Source: Deltaproteobacteria bacterium (GTDB lineage: Bacteria > Desulfobacterota > Syntrophia > Syntrophales > UBA6807). From it: 33,294 nucleotides of DNA. The notes beneath the pieces were generated by a model that saw only the letters and a program-made list of their open reading frames with translations, had not been told where the DNA came from and did no database searches. The position numbers and the translations under genes were made by a program. This document shows, in pieces, positions 14,987 to 23,886 of this stretch (its first letter is position 1; each line of letters opens with the position of its first letter). Where the stretch lies: NCBI GenBank assembly GCA_011056835.1, contig DSDU01000121.1, positions 1 through 33,294 of the forward strand. Reading direction: 5' to 3'.

Positions 14987-17200
14987 TTACAAGCCAAGTT
15001 CTTCGAATTCGAAATCGACCTTTTTTTCATCCTGCCAGGGATACATGACCCGCGAGTGAGACGTGGCAACAAGGGCATCAACAAGTGTTTGAACAATCAT
15101 GCCAAGGTCCCTGGTTCGAATATCGCACTCATCGAATTGACCGTCGGCGATTCGCTTTTCAATAATAACGCGCACAACTTTTTCGATTCTTTCCCGCGTT
15201 GGATTACTGAGAGTACGGGATGCCGCCTCAGCCGCGTCAACGATCATCAGAACAGCGGCCTCAATGGTTTCGGGTTTCGGGCCGGGGTACCGGTATGTAG
15301 CCTTGTGAGTCAGTGAACCCTGCCGGGCCTTTGCTTTTTCATAAAAGAATTCGACGATCTGGGTGCCGTGGTGCTGGCTGATCATATCGATGACGACCGC
15401 GGGCAGTCCGATGGCACGACCGACCTCTATTCCTTTTTCAACGTGGCCGATAATGAACCGGGCACTTTCCATGGGATCCATGTCATCGTGATCGTTTTGA
15501 CCGCCCAGTTGATTTTCCACGTAGAGGTTCGATTTCTGAATTTTGCCGATGTCGTGATAATATGCCCCCACTCTCAGAAGCAGCGTATCCGCGCCAATGG
15601 CATCACCCACCGCCTGAACAAGGGATGCAACGATCATCGTGTGTTGGTAGGTTCCCGGTGCCTTGACCAGCAGGTCCCGCATAATGGGATGCTGCAGGTC
15701 GATAAAGCGTCTCAGCTTAAAAGAGGGTGTCGTGTACCACATTAACGTAAAAACCGGCAAAAGCACCAGGGATACAGGTCCCGCCAGAAGTCCTCCCAGA
15801 AAGGCCCAGCCGCCATGAATCAGCGCAGCCGTCTCGAAGACATCACCGGTGATCGTTACCCCTGCATTCATTCCCGCGCCTGCCGGGGACATGAACGTAT
15901 TCCAATTGCCGGACAGTACCATCACAAAGGTAATGTTGATCAACCCGACAACTACCGACGGCAGCACTACATGGCTTGGTTTCCGAATTCTTGCCGCCAG
16001 GAATGCCGCCCCCAGGCCGCCCACTGCAAAGAAGAGAACTATGGTAAGAGACTGTCCGACGGCAAAACCGACCAGAACGGATGCAAGCAGGGTCGTTCCC
16101 ACCGTCGTTACAACATCCTGATTTAACAGCAGCAGTGTCAGAGGCAACAGGGAAAACGGGAGTGCGTAATAAGGAAACGGAGTAAACAGCAGACAGGCCT
16201 TCATGATTACCAGCGTTATGATCAAGAGGAAGAAGAGGTAAGGGCCTGCAATTCTTTTCTGTTGGTGTTTGCCGAAAACGGTTGCGAGAAAGACGGTATA
16301 AAAGATTATCGACAGAACGACAACCAGGAAAATCCAGGGAATAATCCGATACAGTTCATCTATTCGCGTTTTCCGGTATTCTTCGAGGAGAAACGTATCC
16401 TTTTCATTCAGGACCGTGCCGAATGGTATGAGAACATCGTCCGGCTGATAGGAAACAATAACCGACGGATAGCGGGCGATAATCTCTTCAATACGTCTGC
16501 TGTTTCCCGGCTGGTCATAGGTAAGGTTCGGTGCCAGTGTGTGATGAAAGAGTGCAGTGACGGTATTCAGAAGATTCTTATCTACCTGCCACAGGAGTTG
16601 AGGTGCCTTTTCATCCAGTGCGAGGTGTGCTTCCTCGATAGTGATGAGCCTGTCTGCGGGAAATATCTGCGTGCTGGTCGAACCAGGGTAGAAGATTTCT
16701 ATGGTCTTTTTGCCTTTTATCGATGCAGTGTCGTCAACGATTCTGTTCTGCAGGATTGATTCCTCGATAGTCATCATGACTTCCAGGAGGTTATCCAGCT
16801 TATGGTATTTGTACAGGCGTTCCGCTTCCTGCCGTTCTAAGCGGACATCAAACTCGCGATTCAAGTATCCCCAGAGCGAAGCGGCTCCTGCCCGCTTCTC
16901 TTCTTTGAAAGCGGGGATCATGTCCTGCAGTGCCCGGATCTTTTTCTTTGCCGATTCCAGGACCTCATTAGAGTAATTATAGAGCGGGACGTATTCGGCA
17001 AGGGCCTGTTTTCTTTTTGCCCCGAGAGCCTTTTCCTGGTCATAGTCGAAAGACTGTCCCGTTCGTATCGTTATCAATGCGACCTGCCCGACCTGGGGTG
17101 GCCGAAGCAAGAGATAAATGTCTTCAACGCAGAATGCAAAGACAGTCAACATAATGAGCAAAAGTGTAACAAACAGCTTTAAGGAGTTACTTTGGGTCAT
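14987..17200 (-). CDS. 7TM-HD family phosphohydrolase, probable cyclic-di-AMP phosphodiesterase (PgpH-like)
   Basis: The 737-residue protein follows the PgpH/YqfF layout. It has one N-terminal membrane helix (about 9-25), a long extracytoplasmic 7TMR-HDED domain (about 35-285), a block of about seven membrane helices (about 288-485) and a cytoplasmic HD domain. The HD domain has its metal ligands in TYQHTM, YYHDIGK (His549/Asp550) and SQHHGT (His610/His611). In Listeria and Bacillus this enzyme hydrolyses c-di-AMP to pApA and so controls osmolyte uptake and envelope homeostasis; that function here is inferred by family. The SD GAGG lies 8 nt before ATG 17200. In many genomes the gene neighbours phoH and ybeY, but neither is present here. 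Confidence 0.9.
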   Translation of the reverse strand: MTQSNSLKLFVTLLLIMLTVFAFCVEDIYLLLRPPQVGQVALITIRTGQSFDYDQEKALGAKRKQALAEYVPLYNYSNEVLESAKKKIRALQDMIPAFKEEKRAGAASLWGYLNREFDVRLERQEAERLYKYHKLDNLLEVMMTIEESILQNRIVDDTASIKGKKTIEIFYPGSTSTQIFPADRLITIEEAHLALDEKAPQLLWQVDKNLLNTVTALFHHTLAPNLTYDQPGNSRRIEEIIARYPSVIVSYQPDDVLIPFGTVLNEKDTFLLEEYRKTRIDELYRIIPWIFLVVVLSIIFYTVFLATVFGKHQQKRIAGPYLFFLLIITLVIMKACLLFTPFPYYALPFSLLPLTLLLLNQDVVTTVGTTLLASVLVGFAVGQSLTIVLFFAVGGLGAAFLAARIRKPSHVVLPSVVVGLINITFVMVLSGNWNTFMSPAGAGMNAGVTITGDVFETAALIHGGWAFLGGLLAGPVSLVLLPVFTLMWYTTPSFKLRRFIDLQHPIMRDLLVKAPGTYQHTMIVASLVQAVGDAIGADTLLLRVGAYYHDIGKIQKSNLYVENQLGGQNDHDDMDPMESARFIIGHVEKGIEVGRAIGLPAVVIDMISQHHGTQIVEFFYEKAKARQGSLTHKATYRYPGPKPETIEAAVLMIVDAAEAASRTLSNPTRERIEKVVRVIIEKRIADGQFDECDIRTRDLGMIVQTLVDALVATSHSRVMYPWQDEKKVDFEFEELGL

Positions 17201-17745
17201 TTAGTAGCCTCACCGCATCACTTTTCAACCGTTTTTCAAACATACCCGCTGATGCCACTCCTTCCATGCCGATGGTCTGTTCTTCCTGAAATACGTTACA
17301 TGATTGTGATCTTTGTCAGTGAAGAAAACGCCCGTTCAGTTGTACTCGATAGGTCCGGGATTTCAATGGGCAGATCTGATGAAATGGCGGTTTGTACAAC
17401 AACGGCACATCGTGTGACATGTTAAAGGAAGAGGTGACTCCTGTACGGATTTTTTCTACTCTCGCCCGCATTTTATGCCGTGTATTTACCGGGGCGAGTA
17501 ATCGGTAACCACCTCGCTTTATATATCAAAGTGTCCGTAAAGATACAATCATATAATGTTTGTTATTGAATGGTGTTTTGTCGGTTTTTCCGGCAGAAGA
17601 AGACTGTTCAACAGGAGGAGACGGATATCTTAAACGTCCGGTGGCTACGCAGAGGCCTTAAGCTTTTATCGAAAGCCCCTGAAGCGACATCGGAGAGCAT
17701 CAACAGTGCTTCTTGCGTGTCAGGGGCCGATCATTTCATCCTATA
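17201..17745. other. Intergenic stretch with no gene seen
   Basis: No frame with a plausible SD and protein-like composition was found. The only structure noted is the inverted repeat GCCCCTGA/TCAGGGGC at 17675-17727, next to the end of the minus-strand exported protein gene. Confidence 0.5.
17675..17727 (-). terminator. Inverted repeat, possible terminator of the exported protein gene
   Basis: GCCCCTGA (17675-17682) pairs with TCAGGGGC (17720-17727), and an inner AGCA/TGCT stem sits in the loop. It lies about 20 nt beyond the stop codon of the minus-strand gene ending at 17746. On that strand TTTCGAT follows, a poor U-tract, so termination is only a possibility. Confidence 0.35.
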
Positions 17746-18351
17746 TCAGGGCAGGGTTGAGAGTTTCTGATAGTCGATAGCCGCGGCGTAATTTTTTAAA
17801 TCCTCCTGGTTGACGCTGTTTCCTTCTATAAGAATAAGCGTGCGATTTCCCACAACGATCGTGATGGTTCCGCTGTTGTTTCGGGAATTAAATTTGATGA
17901 TGGCTTTCTGCCCCTTGATTTTTTCCAGCTTCCCCCCGTCGGCGGTGGCAAACATGGGATTGCTGAACATCATCATCATACCCTGCAGCATGGGAGAATC
18001 AGTTGTGAATTTAACGGTCACGGAGCTATTGTCCCGCTGGTATCGCCGTTCTGCATTGATTCCGCCACCCATGATGGCTGCATTGATTGTCTCGGATGAT
18101 GCTTCATCGGCAGTCCATCCCGGCAGAGGTTTCGGCAACAGTTCCTGCAGTTGCACGCCCTTTTTCTGACCGAGCAACTGGAGTGCATAACTTAGTGATT
18201 CCGATGCGGCGGCATAGTCATTGTTTTTATACTGGGTTAATGCTTCGTTGATTGAGTCCGTGATTTCATCGGCAGAGACGGCGCCGGGAAAAGCCACGAG
18301 TCCGACAACCATGGCCGATGCCAGAGCGATTTTCATGATTCTTTTTTTCAT
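17746..18351 (-). CDS. Hypothetical exported protein
   Basis: A 201-residue protein with a clear signal peptide (residues 1-27: basic MKKRIMK head, hydrophobic core, cleavage after AVSA). The mature part begins with a TPR-like helical stretch (about 30-65; EALTQYKNNDYAAASESLSYAL). It continues into a beta-rich domain with the segments SVTVKFT, KAIIKFN, TITIVVG and RTLILIEGN. It is most likely periplasmic. The SD AAAAGGAG lies before ATG 18351, and the leader is AT-rich. It is unlinked to the flanking genes, with PgpH-like downstream and the helicase divergent. The family is not named with confidence. Confidence 0.78.
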   Translation of the reverse strand: MKKRIMKIALASAMVVGLVAFPGAVSADEITDSINEALTQYKNNDYAAASESLSYALQLLGQKKGVQLQELLPKPLPGWTADEASSETINAAIMGGGINAERRYQRDNSSVTVKFTTDSPMLQGMMMMFSNPMFATADGGKLEKIKGQKAIIKFNSRNNSGTITIVVGNRTLILIEGNSVNQEDLKNYAAAIDYQKLSTLP

Positions 18352-18640
18352 GTGTATTCTCCTTTTAATATATAAATTCCTATGATTTCATAAATAATAT
18401 CTGTAATCAAAGTCAATTACAGCAGTCCGAGCCCTTATGCAAGTCAAAAAATATTTATTCTCTTGTGTTTCGCCGTATCGTTGCTTAGAATAGCGCTTCA
18501 AACCGAACTCAGTCGGTGAATTTTGTAAGGGTCACTATCTGTTGTATTCTGATTCATTCCTGTTCGGCTGGTTTCCAGACGACAAATGCCTGGAGGAACA
18601 CAGCTGAGTCATGTTCTATGATCGATAAGATGAAGGGATT

Positions 18641-20875
18641 GTGAAACTGGACAAACTTTCGTCAGGATTCAGCATATTAAAAGAACATTTTCCCGATTAT
18701 GAAGATCGGCCGGAGCAGTGGGAGATGGCACGGGAAATATTCCGCTGTCTCACCGATGGAAAGAATCTGCTTATTGAGGCCGGTACCGGTGTCGGAAAGT
18801 CCTTTGCCTATCTTATCCCGGCGGTGTTTGCCGAAAAAAAGACCATCGTATCGACCTCCTCGCTGGCGTTACAGGATCAGCTGGTAACAAAGGATCTGGT
18901 GTTCCTGAAAACAGCGTTCCCCGGAAAATTTTCCTTTGGCGTGCTGAAAGGAAGGAATAACTATCTCTGCCTTAAGAAACATACGGAATATAACGGTACA
19001 GGGAAAACCTATGCACGGTTTCGTTCGTGGGTGGCAAAAACCGCTACGGGTGAGAAAAGCGAGCTTTCATTCATTCCTCCATTCTGGCCGGATGTGTCCG
19101 GCGATTCCAAGGACTGCAGCGGCAGACTGTGCTCATACTTCGGGACCTGCTTCTATTACAACCATTATCGGCGACTCATCAAGAAGGATATTCTCGTCGT
19201 CAACCACCATCTTCTCATCTATGATCTTCTTTCGGAGTTTAATATCCTTCCGTTTCACGACTGTCTGATCATTGATGAAGCGTCGGATATAGAGGAAATC
19301 ATTTCCACGGCGTTCGGATCCAGTCTGAGCTATTCACGAACCGTATGGCTTCTCTATCGGCTCCGGGGACTGAAAATTGTTGTCGATCATCTTTTCCCGG
19401 AGGTGGAATCATTCTTTAAAACAACGACTATGACTGCACAGGCTGTTTCTCCGATTCCCGGTCATATCACGGAACGATTGCGTAACTTCAGGGACAAGCT
19501 TGCCCTGGGGGAGACATGTGTGACATTGGAAAAACTCAGGAAGTCGACGAGCGATGAGGAACTGAAGGCTCGGACGGAAGCGACGGCGGGGTATATCCAG
19601 TCCTTCGAAGCCGATATGGATGATTTTATCGCCCAGGATGATGCCGAACGGGTCTATTATAGTTCATCCAGCGGTTCCATGATGGAACTGAGAAGTCGCC
19701 TTGTCGAATCTCAGGATGCATTCAGGCAGTTGACCGGTGCCTACGGCAGTATCATTATGACATCGGCGACACTGACTTCGGGAGGAAATTTTTCCTTTAT
19801 CAGACAGCGGCTCGGAATCGAAGACTTCGACGAACGGATCATCGGATCACCTTTCGATTACCGGAATAAATCACTTCTGTATGTCGATACGACACTGCCT
19901 CCGCCGAACAAGGGAAACGACGATGCCTTTCAGGAGCAGAGTCTCGGGGTTATCGAAGGCCTGATCGATGCTTCCCAGGGCAGGGCCCTCGTTTTATTTA
20001 CATCGTACCGACACCTGAATTATGTTGTGGAAAACACTACCGTATCGTATTTCTTCAGGTCACAGGGAGATATGCCGCCGGCAAAGCTGATTCAGTGGTT
20101 CCGAGACACCCCGCAATCAGTTCTTTTTGCAACGGCCACTTTCTGGCAGGGTGTTGATATCAAGGGTGATGATCTGAGTCTGGTCATCATCTGCCGGCTT
20201 CCTTTCAGTTCACCAGGAGATCCCGTATATCAGGAGCGGTGCAAGAGACTTGGTGGTCGGTGGTTTTACGATCTTGCCTTGCCGTCGGCGATCCTGACCC
20301 TGCGACAGGGGTTCGGGAGGCTCGTCAGGGGGCACAGCGATTACGGTGTGGTTGCCATCCTCGATTCGCGGGCGGCAAAAAGCTCGTACGGGAAAACGAT
20401 TCTGTCCTCACTGCCGGAGGTTCCCGTTACCCATGAAATCGAGGATGTGAAACGATTTTTTGATGCCATTCCGAAGCCTCTGGCCGCGAAGAAAACGTCT
20501 GCACCGGATCGTGCGGATACGGGGACCGGGAGACAAGGCGCGCGTCGTACAGGCGGAAAGCATAAAAGTGTGCTTGATGCAAGCATGATTCCTGAATTAA
20601 TTCAGGCGACGAAAAGCGGGAACGGGAACGAACGGAGAATGGCGGCATCCGCCCTGGGAAAACTCGGGCGAAACACACCTGCTATTTATGAGGCGGTGGA
20701 AGCCTTGGAAGAACTGTTGGTCGATGAGAAGCCCAAGGTTCGGCAGTACGCCTTGAAGTCGCTGGAAAAGATAGGCAAGGTAAACAAAAGCATTATGAAG
20801 CTCATCGTTAATGATCCCGATGAAAAGGAATATAATATTGCCATCGCAAGACGGCTGCTTGATAAGACCCCGTGA
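18641..20875 (+). CDS. DinG/XPD-family ATP-dependent DNA helicase with C-terminal HEAT-like repeats
   Basis: The 744-residue superfamily 2 helicase has Walker A EAGTGVGKS (46-54) and four cysteines (C110, C159, C164, C170) in the pattern of the XPD/DinG [4Fe-4S] cluster. Motif II reads DEAS (212-215) rather than DEAH, and motif VI is QGFGRLVRG. Such helicases unwind DNA 5' to 3', including R-loops and forked substrates. After a basic linker (about 620-645) the last 100 residues look like HEAT repeats (ERRMAASALGKLG, VRQYALKSLEKIG), which is not part of E. coli DinG. The start is GTG 18641 with AAGGG upstream; no ATG start fits. The M50 protease gene follows after about 100 nt. Confidence 0.9.
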   Translation: MKLDKLSSGFSILKEHFPDYEDRPEQWEMAREIFRCLTDGKNLLIEAGTGVGKSFAYLIPAVFAEKKTIVSTSSLALQDQLVTKDLVFLKTAFPGKFSFGVLKGRNNYLCLKKHTEYNGTGKTYARFRSWVAKTATGEKSELSFIPPFWPDVSGDSKDCSGRLCSYFGTCFYYNHYRRLIKKDILVVNHHLLIYDLLSEFNILPFHDCLIIDEASDIEEIISTAFGSSLSYSRTVWLLYRLRGLKIVVDHLFPEVESFFKTTTMTAQAVSPIPGHITERLRNFRDKLALGETCVTLEKLRKSTSDEELKARTEATAGYIQSFEADMDDFIAQDDAERVYYSSSSGSMMELRSRLVESQDAFRQLTGAYGSIIMTSATLTSGGNFSFIRQRLGIEDFDERIIGSPFDYRNKSLLYVDTTLPPPNKGNDDAFQEQSLGVIEGLIDASQGRALVLFTSYRHLNYVVENTTVSYFFRSQGDMPPAKLIQWFRDTPQSVLFATATFWQGVDIKGDDLSLVIICRLPFSSPGDPVYQERCKRLGGRWFYDLALPSAILTLRQGFGRLVRGHSDYGVVAILDSRAAKSSYGKTILSSLPEVPVTHEIEDVKRFFDAIPKPLAAKKTSAPDRADTGTGRQGARRTGGKHKSVLDASMIPELIQATKSGNGNERRMAASALGKLGRNTPAIYEAVEALEELLVDEKPKVRQYALKSLEKIGKVNKSIMKLIVNDPDEKEYNIAIARRLLDKTP

Positions 20876-20972
20876 AAGATCTCTATAGTGACCCCGATTG
20901 AAATGGATTCGATGAAAATGAATTTGAGCAATGCCCATTGAGCATTAACTGAAAGACGGGTGGTGAAACTAC

Positions 20973-21599
20973 ATGGGACTAATCAATCTTCTGATCAAAG
21001 ATCCGCTGGCATTCGTCTTAATTGCAGTGCCGCTCTTGTATTCAGTGATCTTACATGAGATGGCCCACGGGTGGGTTGCCTATAAAATGGGAGATCCCAC
21101 TGCCAAACTGATGGGCAGATTGAGTCTCAGCCCGCTGAAACATCTCGATCCGGTGGGAACGCTGATGCTGTTTTTTGTCGGTTTCGGCTGGGCCCGTCCC
21201 GTCCCGGTCAATTTTGCCTATATCGGTAAAAGCCGGGCGGCACAGATACTGGTTTCTTCAGCGGGAATTATTGTCAACATGTCCCTGGCCTTTATTGCCC
21301 TCTTCCTGTTGCAGGCACTCACGTTGCCGTCCCGGGGCATCGTTTGGACGATGCTGTACTACATGGCCCAGATCAATATTATTCTGGCGGCGTTCAATCT
21401 GATTCCGATTCCGCCTCTCGACGGGTCCAAGATTCTGATGGGGTTTGTGTCCGACCGTTTTCAGTCCGCCCTGTTGCGGCTTGAGCCATACGGCTTTTTC
21501 ATTATTATCGGGCTCCTCTTTTTCGGTGTTCTGAATCCTCTTATCGATTTCTTTCGCTGGATCATTCTGTCGATCATCGGGCTACTGCTCTTCAGGTAG
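20973..21599 (+). CDS. M50-family site-2-type intramembrane protease
   Basis: A 208-residue membrane protein of the small Rip-type M50B class. The zinc motif HEMAH is at 28-32 within the first membrane helix, and the third-ligand motif [14 protein letters not shown] (about 141-154) lies near the C-terminal half. About five to six hydrophobic segments are present. There is no PDZ or CBS domain, so it is the minimal form. Such enzymes cut membrane-spanning regulators, although for this compact subfamily substrates are largely unknown. It lies about 97 nt downstream of the helicase and may be co-transcribed; its 3' end faces the acyl-CoA ligase gene. Confidence 0.92.
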   Translation: MGLINLLIKDPLAFVLIAVPLLYSVILHEMAHGWVAYKMGDPTAKLMGRLSLSPLKHLDPVGTLMLFFVGFGWARPVPVNFAYIGKSRAAQILVSSAGIIVNMSLAFIALFLLQALTLPSRGIVWTMLYYMAQINIILAAFNLIPIPPLDGSKILMGFVSDRFQSALLRLEPYGFFIIIGLLFFGVLNPLIDFFRWIILSIIGLLLFR

Positions 21600-21647
21600 A
21601 AAGACTGTTGTGTCTTCTTTCTCTTCGGTTATTCAGAACCGCGGGCT

Positions 21648-23192
21648 TTATCCGAATTCCTTCAGCAGCAGTTCTCTCAGTGTGATCTTTTCCAGTTTGC
21701 CCGTGACAGTTTTAGGAAGACTCTCAAAAAACCGTACATATTTAGGTGCCTTGTAGGCTGCCAGATTATCGCGGCAGAACCTGATCAGATCGTTTTCGGT
21801 CAGATAATGCCCTCCCTTTAATGCGATGCAGGCAACCACCTCCTCACCTTTTACCAGGTCAGGAACGCCCACGACCTGGGCCTCCGCAACGGCGGGGTGC
21901 GTGTACAGGAGGTCCTCGATTTCCTTGGGGAAGATTTTAAAGGCAGCCCGGGCAATCATGTCCTTTTTCCGGTCTTTAACGTAACAGTAGCCGTCATCGT
22001 CAAAAGAAACCAGATCACCCGTATGGAGCCAGCCGTTACGGAGGGTCAGAGCGGTTTCCTCAGGCTTATTCAGATATCCCATCATGACATTAGGTCCCCT
22101 GATTACCAGTTCGCCTATTTCTCCCGGCGCTACCGGGTTATCATTTTCATCAAACGCAGCCACTTCAATCTCGGGTACAATGGGAATGCCGCATGAATTT
22201 GCCTTCTGTACGCCCTTCCCGGGCAGCGGATTCATGAAGACAACCGGTGCCGCTTCCGTCAGGCCGTAACCTTCGCTCAGCGGGGTGAATTTTTCATTCC
22301 ATGCCTTAAGAATCGGCTCCGGCGTTACCGCCGCGCCGGTAACACAATACCGCAGGTTGATCCTGCGGGCATACTCATCGACCCGGGGGTGATTAAGAAG
22401 GGCATAATAAATGGTGGCTACACAATGGCACGCCGTCGCCTTATGCACGGCCATCGCATCCAGAAAGGCTTCCGGATCAAAGCGCTTTAGCCAGACAACG
22501 GTTCCTCCCACAATGAACAGTTCACCGATGACGTGGGTAAGTGCGTAGGAATGAAACAGTGGGAGGGCGCAGACTGAAATATCGCGATAGGTCGTTTCTG
22601 CCCAATCGGCACAATGCCGTGCATTCGACCATAGATTCAGGTGAGTCAGCATCACCCCCTTCGGTTCGCCGGTCGTTCCTGATGTATACAGGATTGCAGC
22701 GAGATCATCGGGTTTCACTGTTATCGCATCAAAGTCTGTTCCTTGGCTGTTCGACCAGTTTTCATAACCCATCAGGTCTTCGCCGTCATCGCCACCGACC
22801 ACAATCAGCTTCTCCACGGTATGTTCCATATTTTGAAGGACAAGGCGTGGAACGTTGACGACATCCCGGGAGGTGACCATAATCTTCGGTGCGCAATCCC
22901 TGACGACATAGCTCAGTTCCTTTTCCTTCCACATAACATTCAGTGGATTTACCACCGCCCCCATTTTAAGCGTTCCGAAGTACCAGAAAAAATATTCCGG
23001 ACAATTCGGCAGGAACAGAGAAATCCGATCCCCTTGCTTCACGCCGAGTTCGATGAGTCCGTTTGCAACCTGGTTAGTCTTCTCATTCAGCTCATGATAC
23101 GTCCACTGCTCATGATCGAAAATCAAGGCGACTTTATCCGGGTGGGCGTGTACTGAGTTTTCCACACACTGCGCAACATTAATTCCTCTCAT
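21648..23192 (-). CDS. AMP-forming acyl-CoA ligase (fatty-acid or aromatic acid type)
   Basis: The 514-residue acyl-adenylate-forming enzyme has P-loop-like motif YTSGTTGEPKGV (169-180), GYGLTEAAP (about 315-323), WLHTGDLVSFDDDGY, and the hinge DRKKDM. The C-terminal catalytic lysine is in PKTVTGKLEK. It activates a carboxylic acid to acyl-AMP and then acyl-CoA; the chain length or aromatic preference cannot be told. The frame continues upstream to 23390 through two terminator hairpins, but ATG 23192 is the evident start. GAGGAGGGG lies directly before it, and the N-terminus (MRGINVAQCVENSVHAHPDKVALIF) matches the family. Expression is probably controlled in the leader (see the terminators and promoter upstream). 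Confidence 0.92.
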   Translation of the reverse strand: MRGINVAQCVENSVHAHPDKVALIFDHEQWTYHELNEKTNQVANGLIELGVKQGDRISLFLPNCPEYFFWYFGTLKMGAVVNPLNVMWKEKELSYVVRDCAPKIMVTSRDVVNVPRLVLQNMEHTVEKLIVVGGDDGEDLMGYENWSNSQGTDFDAITVKPDDLAAILYTSGTTGEPKGVMLTHLNLWSNARHCADWAETTYRDISVCALPLFHSYALTHVIGELFIVGGTVVWLKRFDPEAFLDAMAVHKATACHCVATIYYALLNHPRVDEYARRINLRYCVTGAAVTPEPILKAWNEKFTPLSEGYGLTEAAPVVFMNPLPGKGVQKANSCGIPIVPEIEVAAFDENDNPVAPGEIGELVIRGPNVMMGYLNKPEETALTLRNGWLHTGDLVSFDDDGYCYVKDRKKDMIARAAFKIFPKEIEDLLYTHPAVAEAQVVGVPDLVKGEEVVACIALKGGHYLTENDLIRFCRDNLAAYKAPKYVRFFESLPKTVTGKLEKITLRELLLKEFG

Positions 23193-23216
23193 GTTTCCCC
23201 TCCTCTTGATTGAAAT

Positions 23217-23246
23217 AAAAAAGGCCGTGGAAAATCCACGGCCTTT
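23217..23246 (-). terminator. Leader terminator 2 (proximal to the acyl-CoA ligase)
   Basis: Read on the minus strand, a perfect 11-bp stem AAAGGCCGTGG/CCACGGCCTTT with a 5-nt loop continues into a run of six T (plus A-run 23217-23222). It ends only about 25 nt before the ligase start codon. No minus-strand gene lies upstream, so it can only act on leader RNA. Confidence 0.75.
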
Positions 23247-23251
23247 GGATG

Positions 23252-23288
23252 AAAAAAACCGTGGGCAGTCAGCCTGGTCTGCCCACGG
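23252..23288 (-). terminator. Leader terminator 1 (distal)
   Basis: Read on the minus strand, a perfect 10-bp stem CCGTGGGCAG/CTGCCCACGG with a 10-nt loop is followed at once by seven T (plus A-run 23252-23258). This is a textbook intrinsic terminator about 60-95 nt before the ligase start. Confidence 0.8.
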
Positions 23289-23416
23289 TCGTGCATGTCG
23301 GTTCAGTTCACAAGCACAGCGGGCAGACCCTGAAAAAAAGAAGAAAAAGCTAAAGAATCCGTCTGCTGTGATGTGTTGTGTTCCAGTCATGTATTGGTAA
23401 AATCCCGTTTTCCACT

Positions 23417-23445
23417 TTTCTAAGGAAGTTACGAGCCAAAGTCAA
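23417..23445 (-). promoter_or_regulatory. Probable sigma-70 promoter of the acyl-CoA ligase leader
   Basis: On the minus strand TTGACT (23445-23440) and TAGAAA (23422-23417) are 17 nt apart, matching five and four of six consensus positions. The start would be near 23410. Confidence 0.5.
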
Positions 23446-23850
23446 GGAGAAAGATGCTGCAGACTGGCAATACCTTTCCGTAATAGTTGGAGAGGAAATA
23501 CGGCACAAAGCCCGCTGTTCGGAAAGCAACGAGCTTCTCCTCAATAGTGAGAATCCCGACAGGGCACTCCTTCGAGGGTCCTAGGATTCAAGTGTTTTCT
23601 TGTATTGTTCTTTTTATGGAAATCCTTTATTGGTATTTCGCTCGAATCCTTGAAACCCTGGCCCCTTGAATCCTAAAAAAGCAACTTTTTCGGAGATGAA
23701 GCTCTTTTGCTGAATAATTTACACCGATACGATTCTATACTGAAAAAGTATGAGGAAATTTATGAAAGAACGTGCTATAAGGGGCGTACCGAGATGCAGT
23801 GAACTGAAAAGTGATCATACGCATTAATAAAACTTTGTTTTGAATATTCC
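23446..23850. other. Intergenic stretch with an inverted-repeat element, no gene seen
   Basis: No coding frame with an SD and protein-like composition is seen between the ligase promoter and the RNA helicase leader. The stretch holds the palindromic element at 23582-23675. It may also hold the promoter for the helicase transcript, but no convincing -35/-10 pair was found. Confidence 0.45.
23582..23675. repeat. Palindromic element with AGGATTCAAG/CTTGAATCCT arms
   Basis: TAGGATTCAAG (23582-23592) is perfectly complementary to CTTGAATCCTA (23665-23675). A third related copy, GAATCCTTGA, lies at 23644-23653 inside the right arm. The roughly 94-bp unit is AT-rich in the middle and carries no gene. 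It resembles small dispersed palindromic repeats or miniature elements, but one copy in this window cannot prove dispersal. Confidence 0.4.
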
Positions 23851-23858
23851 GGATGTTT

Positions 23859-23886
23859 GCCCGGCTCATGGTAGTCGGGCCTTTTT
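23859..23886 (+). terminator. Intrinsic terminator in the leader of the DEAD-box helicase gene
   Basis: GCCCGGCT (23859-23866) pairs with AGTCGGGC (23873-23880), including one G-U pair, around a 6-nt loop, followed by CTTTTT. It lies about 105 nt before the helicase start. No plus-strand gene lies upstream within 2 kb, so it would end either a small RNA or attenuated helicase leader transcripts. Confidence 0.6.

Larger units (their letters stand above)
23193..23410 (-). promoter_or_regulatory. Structured 5' leader of the acyl-CoA ligase with antiterminator candidate
   Basis: If transcription starts near 23410, the ligase mRNA has a leader of about 218 nt holding two intrinsic terminators. 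Upstream of them the leader sequence GGTCTGCCC (plus 23321-23329) is perfectly complementary to GGGCAGACC (plus 23276-23284), which contains most of the 5' arm of the first terminator. The 3' arm of the first hairpin (CCCACGG) can also pair with the 5' arm of the second (CCGTGG). These mutually exclusive pairings are what an attenuator or riboswitch would need. No known riboswitch class was recognised. Confidence 0.6.

Noticed and set aside
23193-23390. N-terminal extension of the acyl-CoA ligase, including a Phe-rich stretch that could be read as a phenylalanine attenuator peptide
   Set aside because: The frame has no stop before the ligase start, the ATG at 23390 has no SD, and the Phe codons simply reflect a T-rich tract; the hairpins are better read as RNA elements.
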